Virus record (IMG/VR): IMGVR_UViG_3300044614_000191
Coordinates: 1 to 32,101 of that record
Length of the DNA: 32,101 nt
Strand: one strand, 5' to 3'
Source: a virus
This document shows, one piece after another, positions 13,128 to 23,400 of this stretch. Position 1 is the first letter of the stretch, and each line of letters starts with the position of its first letter. The notes under the pieces were generated by a model, which was given only the letters and a program-made list of their open reading frames with translations, had not been told where the DNA came from and made no database searches. Both the position numbers and the translations under genes were made by a program.

Positions 13128-13964
13128 ATGAGTAACGATATTATTTTGAGCATTCAGAACAGTCTTTCAGGCCGCAAGGTTGACGACGAGACACTTGCCG
13201 TTGCAGGTAAGAGTGTCATCAGCACGAAGGATTACGCGAAGCGCATTTCGATCAAGGGCGGCGTTTTCCGTAAGTATGTTGGCGGTAAGGAAGTGGCGTC
13301 GATTGAAGATCGGTCGATGAACATCATCTTTGCAAAGATGGCCCCCACCCCGAGCCGTACGTACTACTCCTCGGCATACAAGGAAGGCGAGAAGACTAGT
13401 CCCGGTTGCTGGTCGAGCGATTCGAAGACTCCCGATCCGGAAGTTAAGAACCCGCAAGCCTCATCTTGCGATGCCTGCCCGTGGAGTGTTCAAGGCAGCG
13501 GTAACGGTGGTCGTGGCACGGCCTGCAAACTCTCGTGGCGTACGGCGGTTGTTCTGCCGAATGATCCGTCAGGTGATGTGATGCAGTTGGTTCTCCCGGC
13601 TACGTCAGCGTTTGCCAAGGAAGAGAATGGTAAGTGGGGCTTCCGTCCGTACTGCCAAGCTCTCGCCAATCGCGGCATCGGTGCCAAGGACGTTGTGACG
13701 AAGATGCAGTTCGACACTAAGTTCCCGGTCCCGAAGGTTTGGTTCTCTCCGGTGTCCGCATTGGATGACGAAACTTCCGCGATTGTCCAAGCTCAGGGTC
13801 AGACCCCGGCAGCAGAGAATGCTGTTAAGCTGAATGTCTATCAATCAGACGAAAGCGAAGCACCCGCCGTTGCCGAGCCTGTGTTGCGTAAGGTCGAGAA
13901 GACTGAAGCCGTTCCGGGAGAGGATGTGTCGGATGTCATCAAAAAGTGGTCAAAGAAGAAGTAA
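13128..13964 (+). CDS. Candidate ssDNA-binding protein with four-cysteine zinc site
   Basis: ATG 13128 follows TTAGGAG; the in-frame ATG at 13065 lies inside the upstream gene. The 278-residue protein contains C94, C114-x2-C117 and C133, spaced as a zinc-binding insert in an otherwise beta-rich core (GGVFRKYVGGKEV, WRTAVVLPNDPSGDVMQLVL). The C-terminal 60 residues are disordered and charged, ending KKWSKKK. Position between the SNF2 helicase and the primase fits a single-strand DNA-binding or annealing protein, as zinc insertions occur in T4 gp32. This function is inferred, not shown. Confidence 0.6.
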   Translation: MSNDIILSIQNSLSGRKVDDETLAVAGKSVISTKDYAKRISIKGGVFRKYVGGKEVASIEDRSMNIIFAKMAPTPSRTYYSSAYKEGEKTSPGCWSSDSKTPDPEVKNPQASSCDACPWSVQGSGNGGRGTACKLSWRTAVVLPNDPSGDVMQLVLPATSAFAKEENGKWGFRPYCQALANRGIGAKDVVTKMQFDTKFPVPKVWFSPVSALDDETSAIVQAQGQTPAAENAVKLNVYQSDESEAPAVAEPVLRKVEKTEAVPGEDVSDVIKKWSKKK

Positions 13965-13973
13965 AGGTGCCTC

Positions 13974-14288
13974 ATGCCAAGACCCTACGGTAGTAAGTTT
14001 TTAGTCGCTCTGAACAAAGCCAAAGAAGATCGGCTTGGAATCAGGCTGGCTAAGCTTTGTGTTAGCGCTAATATCCCGGCTACGTTGGTGGCGAAAGCCC
14101 TCAATACGTCATCGACTACGGTCTACAGTTGGTTCCGTGGTCAGGGTATTCGCGAGCATAAACGTAGGGAGGTAGAGGTCTTCATTGACCTGTTGACTGC
14201 GGACATGAATGAAGGACGTTTGCCCGTCACGGATATCGACGATGCAGCGGACTACATCAGTGACATGATCGGGGAACAAGTCCGATAA
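13974..14288 (+). CDS. HTH DNA-binding protein (104 aa)
   Basis: The 104-residue protein contains a helix-turn-helix at about residues 24-60: GIRLAKLCVSANIPATLVAK, then ALNTSSTTVYSWFRGQG, where the second helix reads like a recognition helix. Basic residues follow (REHKRREVEVF). The acidic C-terminal third may be a dimer part. It resembles small Cro/XRE-like phage regulators. ATG 13974 has AAAGGTG upstream and lies 9 nt after the preceding gene. A strong terminator follows, so it is the last gene of its transcript. Confidence 0.75.
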   Translation: MPRPYGSKFLVALNKAKEDRLGIRLAKLCVSANIPATLVAKALNTSSTTVYSWFRGQGIREHKRREVEVFIDLLTADMNEGRLPVTDIDDAADYISDMIGEQVR

Positions 14289-14308
14289 CCATGTCGTCCT
14301 CTTTCAAT

Positions 14309-14338
14309 GGCGGGGGACTAACACCCCGCCTTATTTCT
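14309..14338 (+). terminator. Rho-independent terminator between HTH and primase genes
   Basis: GGCGGGG (14309-14315) pairs perfectly with CCCCGCC (14324-14330) around an 8-nt loop, followed by TTATTTCT. Seven G-C pairs plus a T-rich tail make a convincing intrinsic terminator. It lies 11 nt before the primase-helicase ATG at 14349, so readthrough or a new promoter must supply that gene. It could act as an attenuator. Confidence 0.75.
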
Positions 14339-14348
14339 CCCTGCGGTT

Positions 14349-17216
14349 ATGAGAAAACAATTTTACGAAAAAGCGTTGCCTACACAGGGCGTTTACTGTG
14401 TCGCCTTAATCAACCCGGAGTCAGGGAGGACCCGGCATGAGTACGCGCATTCGCTGGAGGAATTGTTCGGCGTACTAGATAGGTGTTCGCAGCAGACCGA
14501 AAGTAACGTATATGTTACCCCCTGCTCATTCGGTGATGAAGCAAGAACGGCATCAAACGCTGTCTTCTCCAGATCGTTCTTTGTAGACCTCGACGTTAAT
14601 CACGGTAAGGTTTGCTACACGAGTAAGGAAGAAGCAGCCAATGCGCTTGATGAATTCCTAGAGGATTCAGGACTCCCGGCTCCAGTACGGATCGACTCCG
14701 GTGGCGGGTTGCAAGCCTATTGGTTGTTTGAAGAAGACGTTGCGATTGAAGACTGGAAGGTCTACGCCGCTAAATTTAAACAATACTGCGCTGACAAAGG
14801 ACTGCTGATTGATCCTGCAGTGACGGCAGATGCCGCCCGAGTCATGCGTTGCCCGGACACTTTGAACCTCCGGACTCAGACTCAAGCCAGCATACTTAGC
14901 AGTGATATCGATCAGTACGATTTCGGTGCGTTCCAAGAATTCCTCGATGAGAACGTAGCTGATACAGCATCGGTCCTTGCAACCCTCAAACCCAAAGGCC
15001 CCATCGACGAGGAGACTCGGGCGATTGCCATGCTGGATAACTTTGAGGATTCGTTTGCGTGGCTTGCCAAGAACAGTCTGGCTGGGTCCGGCTGCAACCA
15101 GATCAAATACGCTCTGGAGAACGCCGCTACTCTGTCGTACGACCAGTGGCTCGATGCGTTGTCGGTAGCCCATCGGTGTTCAGATCGCGCCGAGGCTATT
15201 CGTTTGGTGTCGGAAGGCCATCCCGGCTACAAGCCTGAAGAGGCAGAATTTAAAGCGAACGAAACCGGCAAGGCGTCCGGCCCTCGTACTTGCGCGACAT
15301 TCGAGAACAACAATCCCGGTGGCTGCGACGGATGTCCCTTCAAGGGCAAGATCACCTCGCCCATTCACTTGGCGCGAAAGCTCCGGGTACCGGCTGCTCC
15401 GACAGGTCCACTACCCCCACCGCTCCCTGTAGCACCTGAAGAAGATACGGTCTGGGGAGAAGGGGACGACCATGATTTGCTAATTTTCCCGGAGTATTTA
15501 GAGCCATATACACGCGGTATACACGGTGGGATCTATTACACTCCCCCGGCCAAGGTAGACAAAGAAGGCAAGGTCACCCAAGAACCACCTGTCCAGATCC
15601 TCAACCGGGCTGTATATCCGTACAAGCGTATGTTCAGCGCGAGGGATGGCGAGTGTTTCATGGTCCGCACCGTGATGCCGCTCGATGGCTACCGTGAGTT
15701 TTTATTGCCGGTCGATAACGTCTACTCGCAGGACTTGCTGTCAAAGGCTCTCGTGCAGAGCGGCGCGACATACGATCCGGACAAAATTAAGCAGGTCATG
15801 AAGTACTTCATACGATGGTCAGAGTACCTATCGTCAACAGTCAGGGCGGAGCAAATGCGGATGCAAATGGGATGGACTGAAAACTTTGACGCATTCATCG
15901 TAGGTAACACTGAGATCAGGAGCACCGGGGAAGCTGTTAAGGCAGCCTCGTCGCCGCTGGTTCGGGCCGTCGCGAAACATTTAAAGACCGAGGGCAGCTA
16001 CGAGATCTGGAAGCGAGCCATCCGGACGTTGAACGAGCCGGGATTTGAGATGCACGCGTTCGGCATGATAACTGGCTTCGGCTCTCCTTTAATGTGCTTC
16101 ACTCCGGTGGCAGGCGCATCCATTTGCTTTACCAGCGCAGACTCTGGTGCAGCTAAGACCGGTGCTCTGTACGCGGCGCTCAGCATCTGGGGACACCCGA
16201 AGAACATGAGCCTTGTCGATCAGGGCGCTACTCAAAACGGTTTCATCGGGCGTTACTTGAATCTGAAGAACCTGCCGTTCGGCATCGACGAAGCGTCAAA
16301 CGCGGACCCGGATGATTTAGCTAAGTTGATCCACGCCGTATCGCACGGTAAGGCCAAGGTCCGTATGCAGTCCTCAGTTAACGCCGAGCGCGAGCATGAA
16401 GACTCAGCCTCGTTGATTGCGTTCTTTACATCGAACCAATCTATCTACGACAGGCTCCGCCTACTTAAGGGCAGCCCGGACGGTGAGATGGCCCGCGTTA
16501 TTGAGTTCACCATCAAGAAGCCGCCGCAGTTGAATACTGAACTCGGTACGATCACCTTCAACGTACTTAAGCAGAACTACGGTTTTGCTGGTATTGAGTA
16601 CATGCAGTACATCGCCAAGGTCGGTCTCCCCCGGGTCAAGGAGTTGGTGAACAAATGGCTGATCCGTTTCATGCAGGAAGTAGGCGACAACACCGGATAC
16701 CGTTTCTATCAGGGTATGGTTGGCGCATCGTTTGCCGGTGCTGAGCTAGCGGTCGAGGCAGGCATCATCGAACTTGATGTCGAGCGAGTATTTAATACGG
16801 TCATCCTAGAGATCATTCAACTGAGGGATCACACGGTTAAGATCAATAGCACCGACTACCCTGCGCTCGTCACCGAGTTCCTGTATCAGAATTGGTCAGG
16901 CATGTTGATCCTTGAAGAACCCAATAAGGTCATTCAGGAGCCGATGGCAGGGCGTCCTCTCATCGCACGATCTGAGATTTATAACAGCACCCAATACATT
17001 TCTAAGAGCGAGTTCCGGAAGTTCTTGGCCGCGAAGCAGGTCAGTAGTCGCGAGTTCGAGAAGGCCATGCAGCAGCACGGGCTGATTACCAAGCTCGACC
17101 GGCACCGCCTATCTACCGGATGGAAGACCGGATTCCATGCCAACCCTGTATCGGTCTACGCCATCAAGGCTGAACTGCCAAAGGACATGATCGACAAGGA
17201 TGCAGCAGTTAACTGA
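14349..17216 (+). CDS. Primase (AEP/Prim-Pol) fused to DUF927-type helicase
   Basis: The 955-residue protein likely primes and unwinds at the fork. Residues about 60-200 resemble an AEP primase: D80-x-D82 in FFVDLDVN, then GGGLQAYW (118-125) and a Thr/Arg-containing segment (TADAARVMRCPDTLN). A zinc-type cluster C315-x10-C326-x2-C329 sits in GGCDGCPFKG. The helicase part (about 560-720) has a Walker A-like ADSGAAKT (K603, T604) and Walker B-like GIDEA (D647, E648). Q122 replaces the usual motif-II His, and Walker A lacks its glycines. No good ribosome site precedes ATG 14349. Confidence 0.85.
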   Translation: MRKQFYEKALPTQGVYCVALINPESGRTRHEYAHSLEELFGVLDRCSQQTESNVYVTPCSFGDEARTASNAVFSRSFFVDLDVNHGKVCYTSKEEAANALDEFLEDSGLPAPVRIDSGGGLQAYWLFEEDVAIEDWKVYAAKFKQYCADKGLLIDPAVTADAARVMRCPDTLNLRTQTQASILSSDIDQYDFGAFQEFLDENVADTASVLATLKPKGPIDEETRAIAMLDNFEDSFAWLAKNSLAGSGCNQIKYALENAATLSYDQWLDALSVAHRCSDRAEAIRLVSEGHPGYKPEEAEFKANETGKASGPRTCATFENNNPGGCDGCPFKGKITSPIHLARKLRVPAAPTGPLPPPLPVAPEEDTVWGEGDDHDLLIFPEYLEPYTRGIHGGIYYTPPAKVDKEGKVTQEPPVQILNRAVYPYKRMFSARDGECFMVRTVMPLDGYREFLLPVDNVYSQDLLSKALVQSGATYDPDKIKQVMKYFIRWSEYLSSTVRAEQMRMQMGWTENFDAFIVGNTEIRSTGEAVKAASSPLVRAVAKHLKTEGSYEIWKRAIRTLNEPGFEMHAFGMITGFGSPLMCFTPVAGASICFTSADSGAAKTGALYAALSIWGHPKNMSLVDQGATQNGFIGRYLNLKNLPFGIDEASNADPDDLAKLIHAVSHGKAKVRMQSSVNAEREHEDSASLIAFFTSNQSIYDRLRLLKGSPDGEMARVIEFTIKKPPQLNTELGTITFNVLKQNYGFAGIEYMQYIAKVGLPRVKELVNKWLIRFMQEVGDNTGYRFYQGMVGASFAGAELAVEAGIIELDVERVFNTVILEIIQLRDHTVKINSTDYPALVTEFLYQNWSGMLILEEPNKVIQEPMAGRPLIARSEIYNSTQYISKSEFRKFLAAKQVSSREFEKAMQQHGLITKLDRHRLSTGWKTGFHANPVSVYAIKAELPKDMIDKDAAVN

Positions 17217-17400
17217 ACCAGAGTGGATCTTCCCGTTTGACGGGATGGAGGTAGGGGACAGCTTTTTTATCCCTACTCTTAAGCCAGCAGAGCTTATCTA
17301 CATCATAGACACGCGCTCCAAGATCGCCGGTATAAAGGCGAAGGCTTACGCCTCATCCAAGGATGGATGTCTTGGGGTGCGGGTATGGAGGGTCGGCTAA
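17200..17400 (+). CDS. Conserved-looking small phage protein (66 aa)
   Basis: The 66-residue protein contains FPFDGMEVGDSFFIPTLKP and ends GVRVWRVG, with a basic middle (AGIKAKAYASS). I recall this pattern (FPF-M-VGDSF ... GVRVWR) in small proteins downstream of primase genes in many phages; function unknown. ATG 17200 overlaps the primase gene by 17 nt. It is the last rightward gene, and its TAA stop overlaps the stop of the convergent 2329-residue gene by 4 nt. No clear bidirectional terminator lies between them. Confidence 0.75.
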   Translation: MQQLTEPEWIFPFDGMEVGDSFFIPTLKPAELIYIIDTRSKIAGIKAKAYASSKDGCLGVRVWRVG

Positions 17401-20400
17401 GGCTCGACCCCGTACTCTTCTGCCATCTTGACGAAGTTTCGTGCGTACATATCGCGGATAGTGCGGTACATATCGACGGTGGGGCGGCGCTGGTTAGGCG
17501 GCAAGTCGCTAGCGCTCATGGTGTTTAGTTTCTCACGAGCGTCACGCATTGGGCCGTTGACTACGTTGTTGTAGTAGTTGACCAGAATGAGGGCTTCCGG
17601 ATTGTCCTGAAGATACTCCAGATACGCTTCGCCGCCGTCCTTACGGTTCTTGAACATGTTGAGAGTGTCACGCATCTTCTCAACTTTCTTCTCGACTTCA
17701 GCAAACTCACGAGCGTCCACACTGCTGCGCTTGCCGATAAACGAATCGAACAACGTCAGGTCACGCTTAGCGTCAAAGTCTTTGTTGTTTGCAACCGTCA
17801 AGCTAAGCCCGTACATATTCGTAACTACACGGGACATACCATCCGCATAGTTATTTGCGAAGAACGCAACAGTCTGAGGCTGCCAATTGATTGCACCGCC
17901 ACTAATCTCTACCAAGAATCGAGTGACCTTCTTGTATGCCTCTGGTACATATTCGCCACCACTGTAGGCATCACCAAAGCGACTGGAGCGGGCGTTGTAA
18001 ATCTGCTTACCAAACGTATCCACGTTCATGACGTACTCAACCGCCGGACGCAGTGCAGAAGGAACCGCACTATCTACAAGCCATGCAGCAGGGTTGTCAG
18101 TCGGGTTGAACCGGGCAACCGGAATTGGGATGAATGAGTCCAGCGTGATACTGACAGAGTTGGCAACAGCGGAACCAAACGAATTACCGCCCATTGCCAC
18201 GCCCATCCACTGAGCGCCCATCGCAGCAAACGCGCCCGCACCGAAGCCCCACGGTACGTTAAAGAAGTCGTTGTCCTTACCCATGATGGGATTCAGGAAC
18301 TTCATGGGGAGTCGCAGGTTACGGGTCCAGATGTCCATGTCGTCAGTCAGGACACGGTTACGTCCTTGCTCATCATCCTCCGCACCCATCACCGCCATGA
18401 AATAAGCAAAAGCTCCAGCACCAGCAAGTGCCATGATGGTCATCTGCGCCGTATTACGACGCTCCTCGTATGTACGTTTAAATTCTTCAACAGCAGCGGG
18501 GTCGTTGCGGACCTGTGCGGGTAAGTGACTCAGCGCCTGTTCCAACGGCTCAAAGGCCGGACGCAGAGCGTCAATCGCACGGACAGCACCTGTTGCTGCA
18601 GGGCGGAAGAACATGAAGGCAGCACCAGCCTCGCGACCATACAGACCCACCTGCTCAAAGTTGGCGAGTTCTTTTGCGTACGCCGCCGCCCGGATCTTGG
18701 ACTCCTTGGTAATGGTGTCGAGTTCAGCCTTAGTCGGCTTACGTCCGGCTCGTTGCTCAAAACGCTTAGTCGATTCAGCGATGTAATTACTCTTCATGGC
18801 AGCGTAGGCCGCAGCACGTGAGGTGAACTCAAACGCGTCAGTCCATACGTCAACGTAGGTATCAAATTGTTCTTTGGTCTGGATGATCTTGCTACGGCCC
18901 ACATCTTTCAGCAGTGACTCTACCTGTCCCTGCATCGCCATACCCATGACGTAGGAAACACGGCCCCCTTCTTCCAGATACTCAAACACGTTGGCAGCAC
19001 CCTCATCCTTCACGGAACCATCAGGGTTAAACGCCATCTTTTTGATCTCATCGACCTTGTTCTGGGCGTAGAGCGCCGAGATCTTACCGGCCTTGTAGAA
19101 GCCGTTGTCTGCAACCTGACGAGCAATCGCACCGATAAAGTTGTAAGCAGCCTTGCCACCCTTCTCCGCACCGACAGTCCACGTGTTAGTCAGTACGTCG
19201 CGCACGAAGTTGTACGGATGGAACGCCGGGTTATATCGGGTATGCATCGCGCCAATCAAACTGGTAAAGGCGTTGGCCTTATCCAAGATCGGGGAGTTAG
19301 CGCGGAACGTACGCCTAATGGATTCGCTGATCGCCTTGTCCTTATCAGAGATCTCGTACACCTCGATGGTGCCGTCCGGCATATAGTGGAAGAACTTGTT
19401 GTTCCCCATCACTTCTGCAGGATCAAACCCGTTGAACCGTTGCTCAAAGGTGATCGTCTTGTAGAGCTTACCGATGATGTACTTCTGATTGATCAGGTTC
19501 TTCAATGACTCCGAAACGCCCTCGCGTCCGGCACGGGTAGCGGCTTTGGCACCGTCCACCATCGTCTGGATTAGTGGGTTGTCAGAGTCAGACAGGCGGC
19601 CTTCCGTGCCGTACGCAAATTCGTTGAAGTCTTTAGATGAGATGCGGCTGTAGCCAAGCTCAAGGGTTTCATCGCCAGCCGTCACATCGGAGGAAGGCTT
19701 ACCCTTAAACGGTACGTAGTTCTTGTATCCGTAGAACGCCGTCAGGTTGGTAGTTGGCTGCGACCAATAGTTCGCCATCTTGTCGAGCTTGATCGTGTTC
19801 TCCTGAATCTTCTTCAGGGCGCTCAACATTTCGCTCAGTTCTTTCTTGTGCGGGTCAGCATCGTACTGAGCCTTCATCTCCGCGATCTGAGTCTTGGTGT
19901 AGCCACCAACCACGTTGTAATCAGGTGAGTCGAGATCCACCGACTTAGTACCCACTGGGCTGAAACCCTTCGGGTCCTTGTATCGCTCGACTATCTCTTC
20001 GAGTCGCGCACGGAGTTTTTCTGCATCCGTCTTGCCGTCCGGACCTTTCTTAGTCAGATCGACGTTTTGCGCCAGCATATCGAAAATAGCCTTACGCGCA
20101 TCGGCAGGAGTCATCTCCTTGCCGCCAAAGTTCAGCTTGGTCTTGTTGTCGAGCGGAACATTCTTTAGATACTTGATCAGGCGGCGCTCTGGCTCGTGCA
20201 GGGCCATGACATACATGTGCAGGCGACCCAACGCAGAGTTGACGTCGATCTTCTCTGCTTTAGCATAATCGTGAATCGCGCTCTGCAGATCCTGTACGTG
20301 CGGCTGAATGTCACGGGTCATCAGGTGGAATGCCTTACCAGACGACAACATGATCAAGTCGTAAATGTTGTTGTAGCCCGGTGCGCCAACGATCATCTTA

Positions 20401-23400
20401 CCCGCATACATCAAAGCATCCTGCAGGCGCTTCAACGGACGACGCTCGTTCTGGAACATGCGAATCAGGTTCTCAGTACCTCGGTAGGATACCTTCTCCT
20501 TGATGGCTTCCTTGATACCGTAGTTCTGTCCAGTCTTCTCGCGGATCTCTTCTGCGAGGCGGGTTTCAATCTCAGCCGGGGTTTCAGGCTTGCCCGCAGG
20601 AGCCTTAATCCGTTGTTCATCCACAAAGCTTCGGAGACCGTTACCGTTTAATTCGTCACGCAACGGTGAGGTATCGATATCACTCCTGAGCGCAGCAGTC
20701 TGCGGTACTACCTCCGGCGACATGATCTGACTACTGACTCGCAGTACTTCAGACAGGGCTGTATCTTCTTTCGGACTTAATCCAAGGAAATCGCGCACGA
20801 TCTCAACGAAGTTATCCCACAGAGTTTTGTCCTGCTTGTAGGGGATGGACTCCAAATAGTCCTGCATGTTCTTGTTGGACAACGCCCAAGCGACAAGCTC
20901 GCGAGGGTTCTTCAGTGCATTTGAACCACCCTTGAACTCACGCTCCAACGGAGAAAGATCTTTGTCCGGGAAATTCTTACGCGCCTTGAAGTGCTTGATG
21001 ACCGCACTAAACAACTTATCCAGATCTTTGCCAGCCTTGTACAGTTTAGTACCGGGCTTAGCGTTTTTCGCCAAAAGGATCGAGTGCGAAGTGACGGCGT
21101 GGACCAATTCATGGAGGACGGTCTCGTAGTCCGTACCAAACTGTCCACTGATTGATAACTCCGGCCCGCGCAGAGCAATAATTGACGAGCCGTTAAGCGG
21201 ATCAAATGTATGAGAACCAAGCGTTCCACTCTTAGCGAGAGTTGGATGATTTTTTAAATTCCCGCGATCAACAACGGTCAGGTTAATTCTGTAGCCTTGA
21301 TCTATGTACTGCTGCAAACGTTCTTTGACGCGCAGAGCGATAACTTCATATGCCTTATTCGGCGCGTTGTCAGCAAGGTATTGAGCAATATCAACAACCG
21401 ACCGCCCACGAATGTCGTCAGCAAACTTTATCGCTTGTGCGAGTCGAGTAAGCACGTTGCTAGTAGGCGTAGAAACGGTCGGCGCTTTAGTAATTGGTGG
21501 TAGCTTCAACTGCTTGCGGAGCACCGAGATGTCGCGATTGATTTCGCTACGGAGTGCAGCACCTTGCTGACGAGTCTCCGGATTCATCTCCATCTGCTGG
21601 GCCTGTTGCAGACGCTGTTTAAATTGCTTAACTGCTGTGGCGTACCCTGCCTCACCCGTCTCCTTGGCAGGCTTCAACGGACGAAGCGCCTTAGCAACGA
21701 TAGTCCGCACACCATCCAGATCAGTCTCTGGGTTAAAGCCCGGTTGTGCCCGAGCCGTACGGATCAGGTTCTGGATGCGGTTGTAATTGAACGGATCAAG
21801 CCGCTTCTCTTTGACGGCGGTCTCTGCTAACTGCTGAATGGCGGCAATATCGGTAGGTACCGCGCTAAGTTCTTTCTTAGTGACCGGAGCTTCGCGGCGG
21901 GCCGCTTGCTGTGCCTGTACTTCAAGCTCTTTGTCTTTAGGCTTTTCTGTAGTGGCCTTAGCAGCAACCTTCTCAACTTCGGAGAGACCGCCTAAAAGTG
22001 CAGAGTATTCCCCCTTGATACGCTCTTGGGTTTCTTTCTCTTGATCTAGTGCACTTGGCTCAGGCGCTTTTCCGCCAGTAGTAGGTTGAGCAGATACCCC
22101 AGCGCCAGCCAATCCTCCTTGTTGAGGTGGCACAGTTCCGGTGTCGGGTCTTTGTCGTTGTACAGGCAGTCCAGTGCCGCCGAGAACTCGTCCTCGCTCA
22201 GTTCCAGCACCCTCCGGTACTTCTCCTTTTTGTATTCCTCTTCCAGCATCTGGAGCGAATGTAGCAGGTGCAGCTACCGGTTGGCGAGTCTGAGGGCGAT
22301 ATATCGGCGGCTGGGGTGTTGTAGTTTGACCAGTAGTCGGTTTAACAAATGCTGTCGGAGCCGCTGGCTCTGCTATCGCCTGCTGAATCTCGTTGAACAG
22401 CTTCGTGTTCTTTTCTATCTGCTTGTTCAGTTTAAATTTATTCGCCTGCGGGTCCTGACGAGCAGCCTTGACTTCTGCAAAGCGCGATGCGAATTCCTGC
22501 AGGGTCTCCGGATCAAACCCAGCGGCGTCAGCAGCCTCAAGCAGCTTAGCCAATCCAGTGTCATCGAGACTTTCCCACTCAGCGATGGCAGGACCACGGA
22601 CTTTCTTACCGGTAGGAGCTGGGGCAGCAGGGGTGGTAGTAGGCGGAGCTTCCCCGCTTACTTGCTCAAAGCCGCCCAGTATCTGAGACAGGTTAACTTC
22701 ACCGGCAGCAATCTCTGGCGTGGGTTCTCCGGCTAGAGCCTTGATAGGCTCTACTTCAGACGTAACCTTTTCGGGTTCGGCTTCTTTGACCTTGTCTGCA
22801 GCCCGCTTACGGAGAATGTCTTCTGCTTCGCGACGTTTGTCAGCGTTCTGAAATACCCCCGACACACCACCGATACCACCGCCGAAGATGGCAGCAGCGG
22901 CACCCGCTTCGAAAAATTCACCCCGAGCATCAGCATCAGATAGGGAAAGCCCAGCCTGCCAGCGTTCTAAAGCCTGCTGTGCAATTTCTTGTGGGATCTC
23001 GAAAGCCACGCCTTTGCCGATACCAGCTACAACTCCTTTACCAGTGGAAAGGGCGTTGTTTTTAAACGCATCGACCAAAACGTCTTCGGCTTCTTTGGCG
23101 GTTTTTTCCGCGCCTTCACCAACCAAATTGTTGAGCAGAGGGAACTTGCTGAACAGCGGTTTAAAAAATTGAAACCCAATCTGATCCAGTTTGGTCTGGC
23201 CGTATGCAGCCACCAAGGCTTTTGGTAGATCAGTCGCTTGAGGATCTTCACCCGCATCGATCTGTTCTTGCTGAGTCTGTGCCTGTCGAGTCAGATTACT
23301 GATTGCGTTTTGAGCGCCAAGGACACCGAAACCGACCAAACCCGCTGGACCCGGAGCCTTAGTAAGAATTTTTGCAAGCTGAGCAGCAGCACCCGGAGCA

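Noticed and set aside
17336-17353. Hairpin AGGCG/CGCCT within the last rightward gene as leftward terminator
   Set aside because: Only 5 bp with an 8-nt loop and a poor T-tract; too weak to call.
20196-20651. 151-codon plus-strand frame opposite the giant virion gene
   Set aside because: Antisense mirror of a well-coded region; composition rich in His/Arg/Gln and no motif.
22086-22736. 216-codon plus-strand frame opposite the giant virion gene
   Set aside because: Ser/Arg/Cys-rich antisense shadow of the linker region, with no ribosome site and no gene-like codon use.
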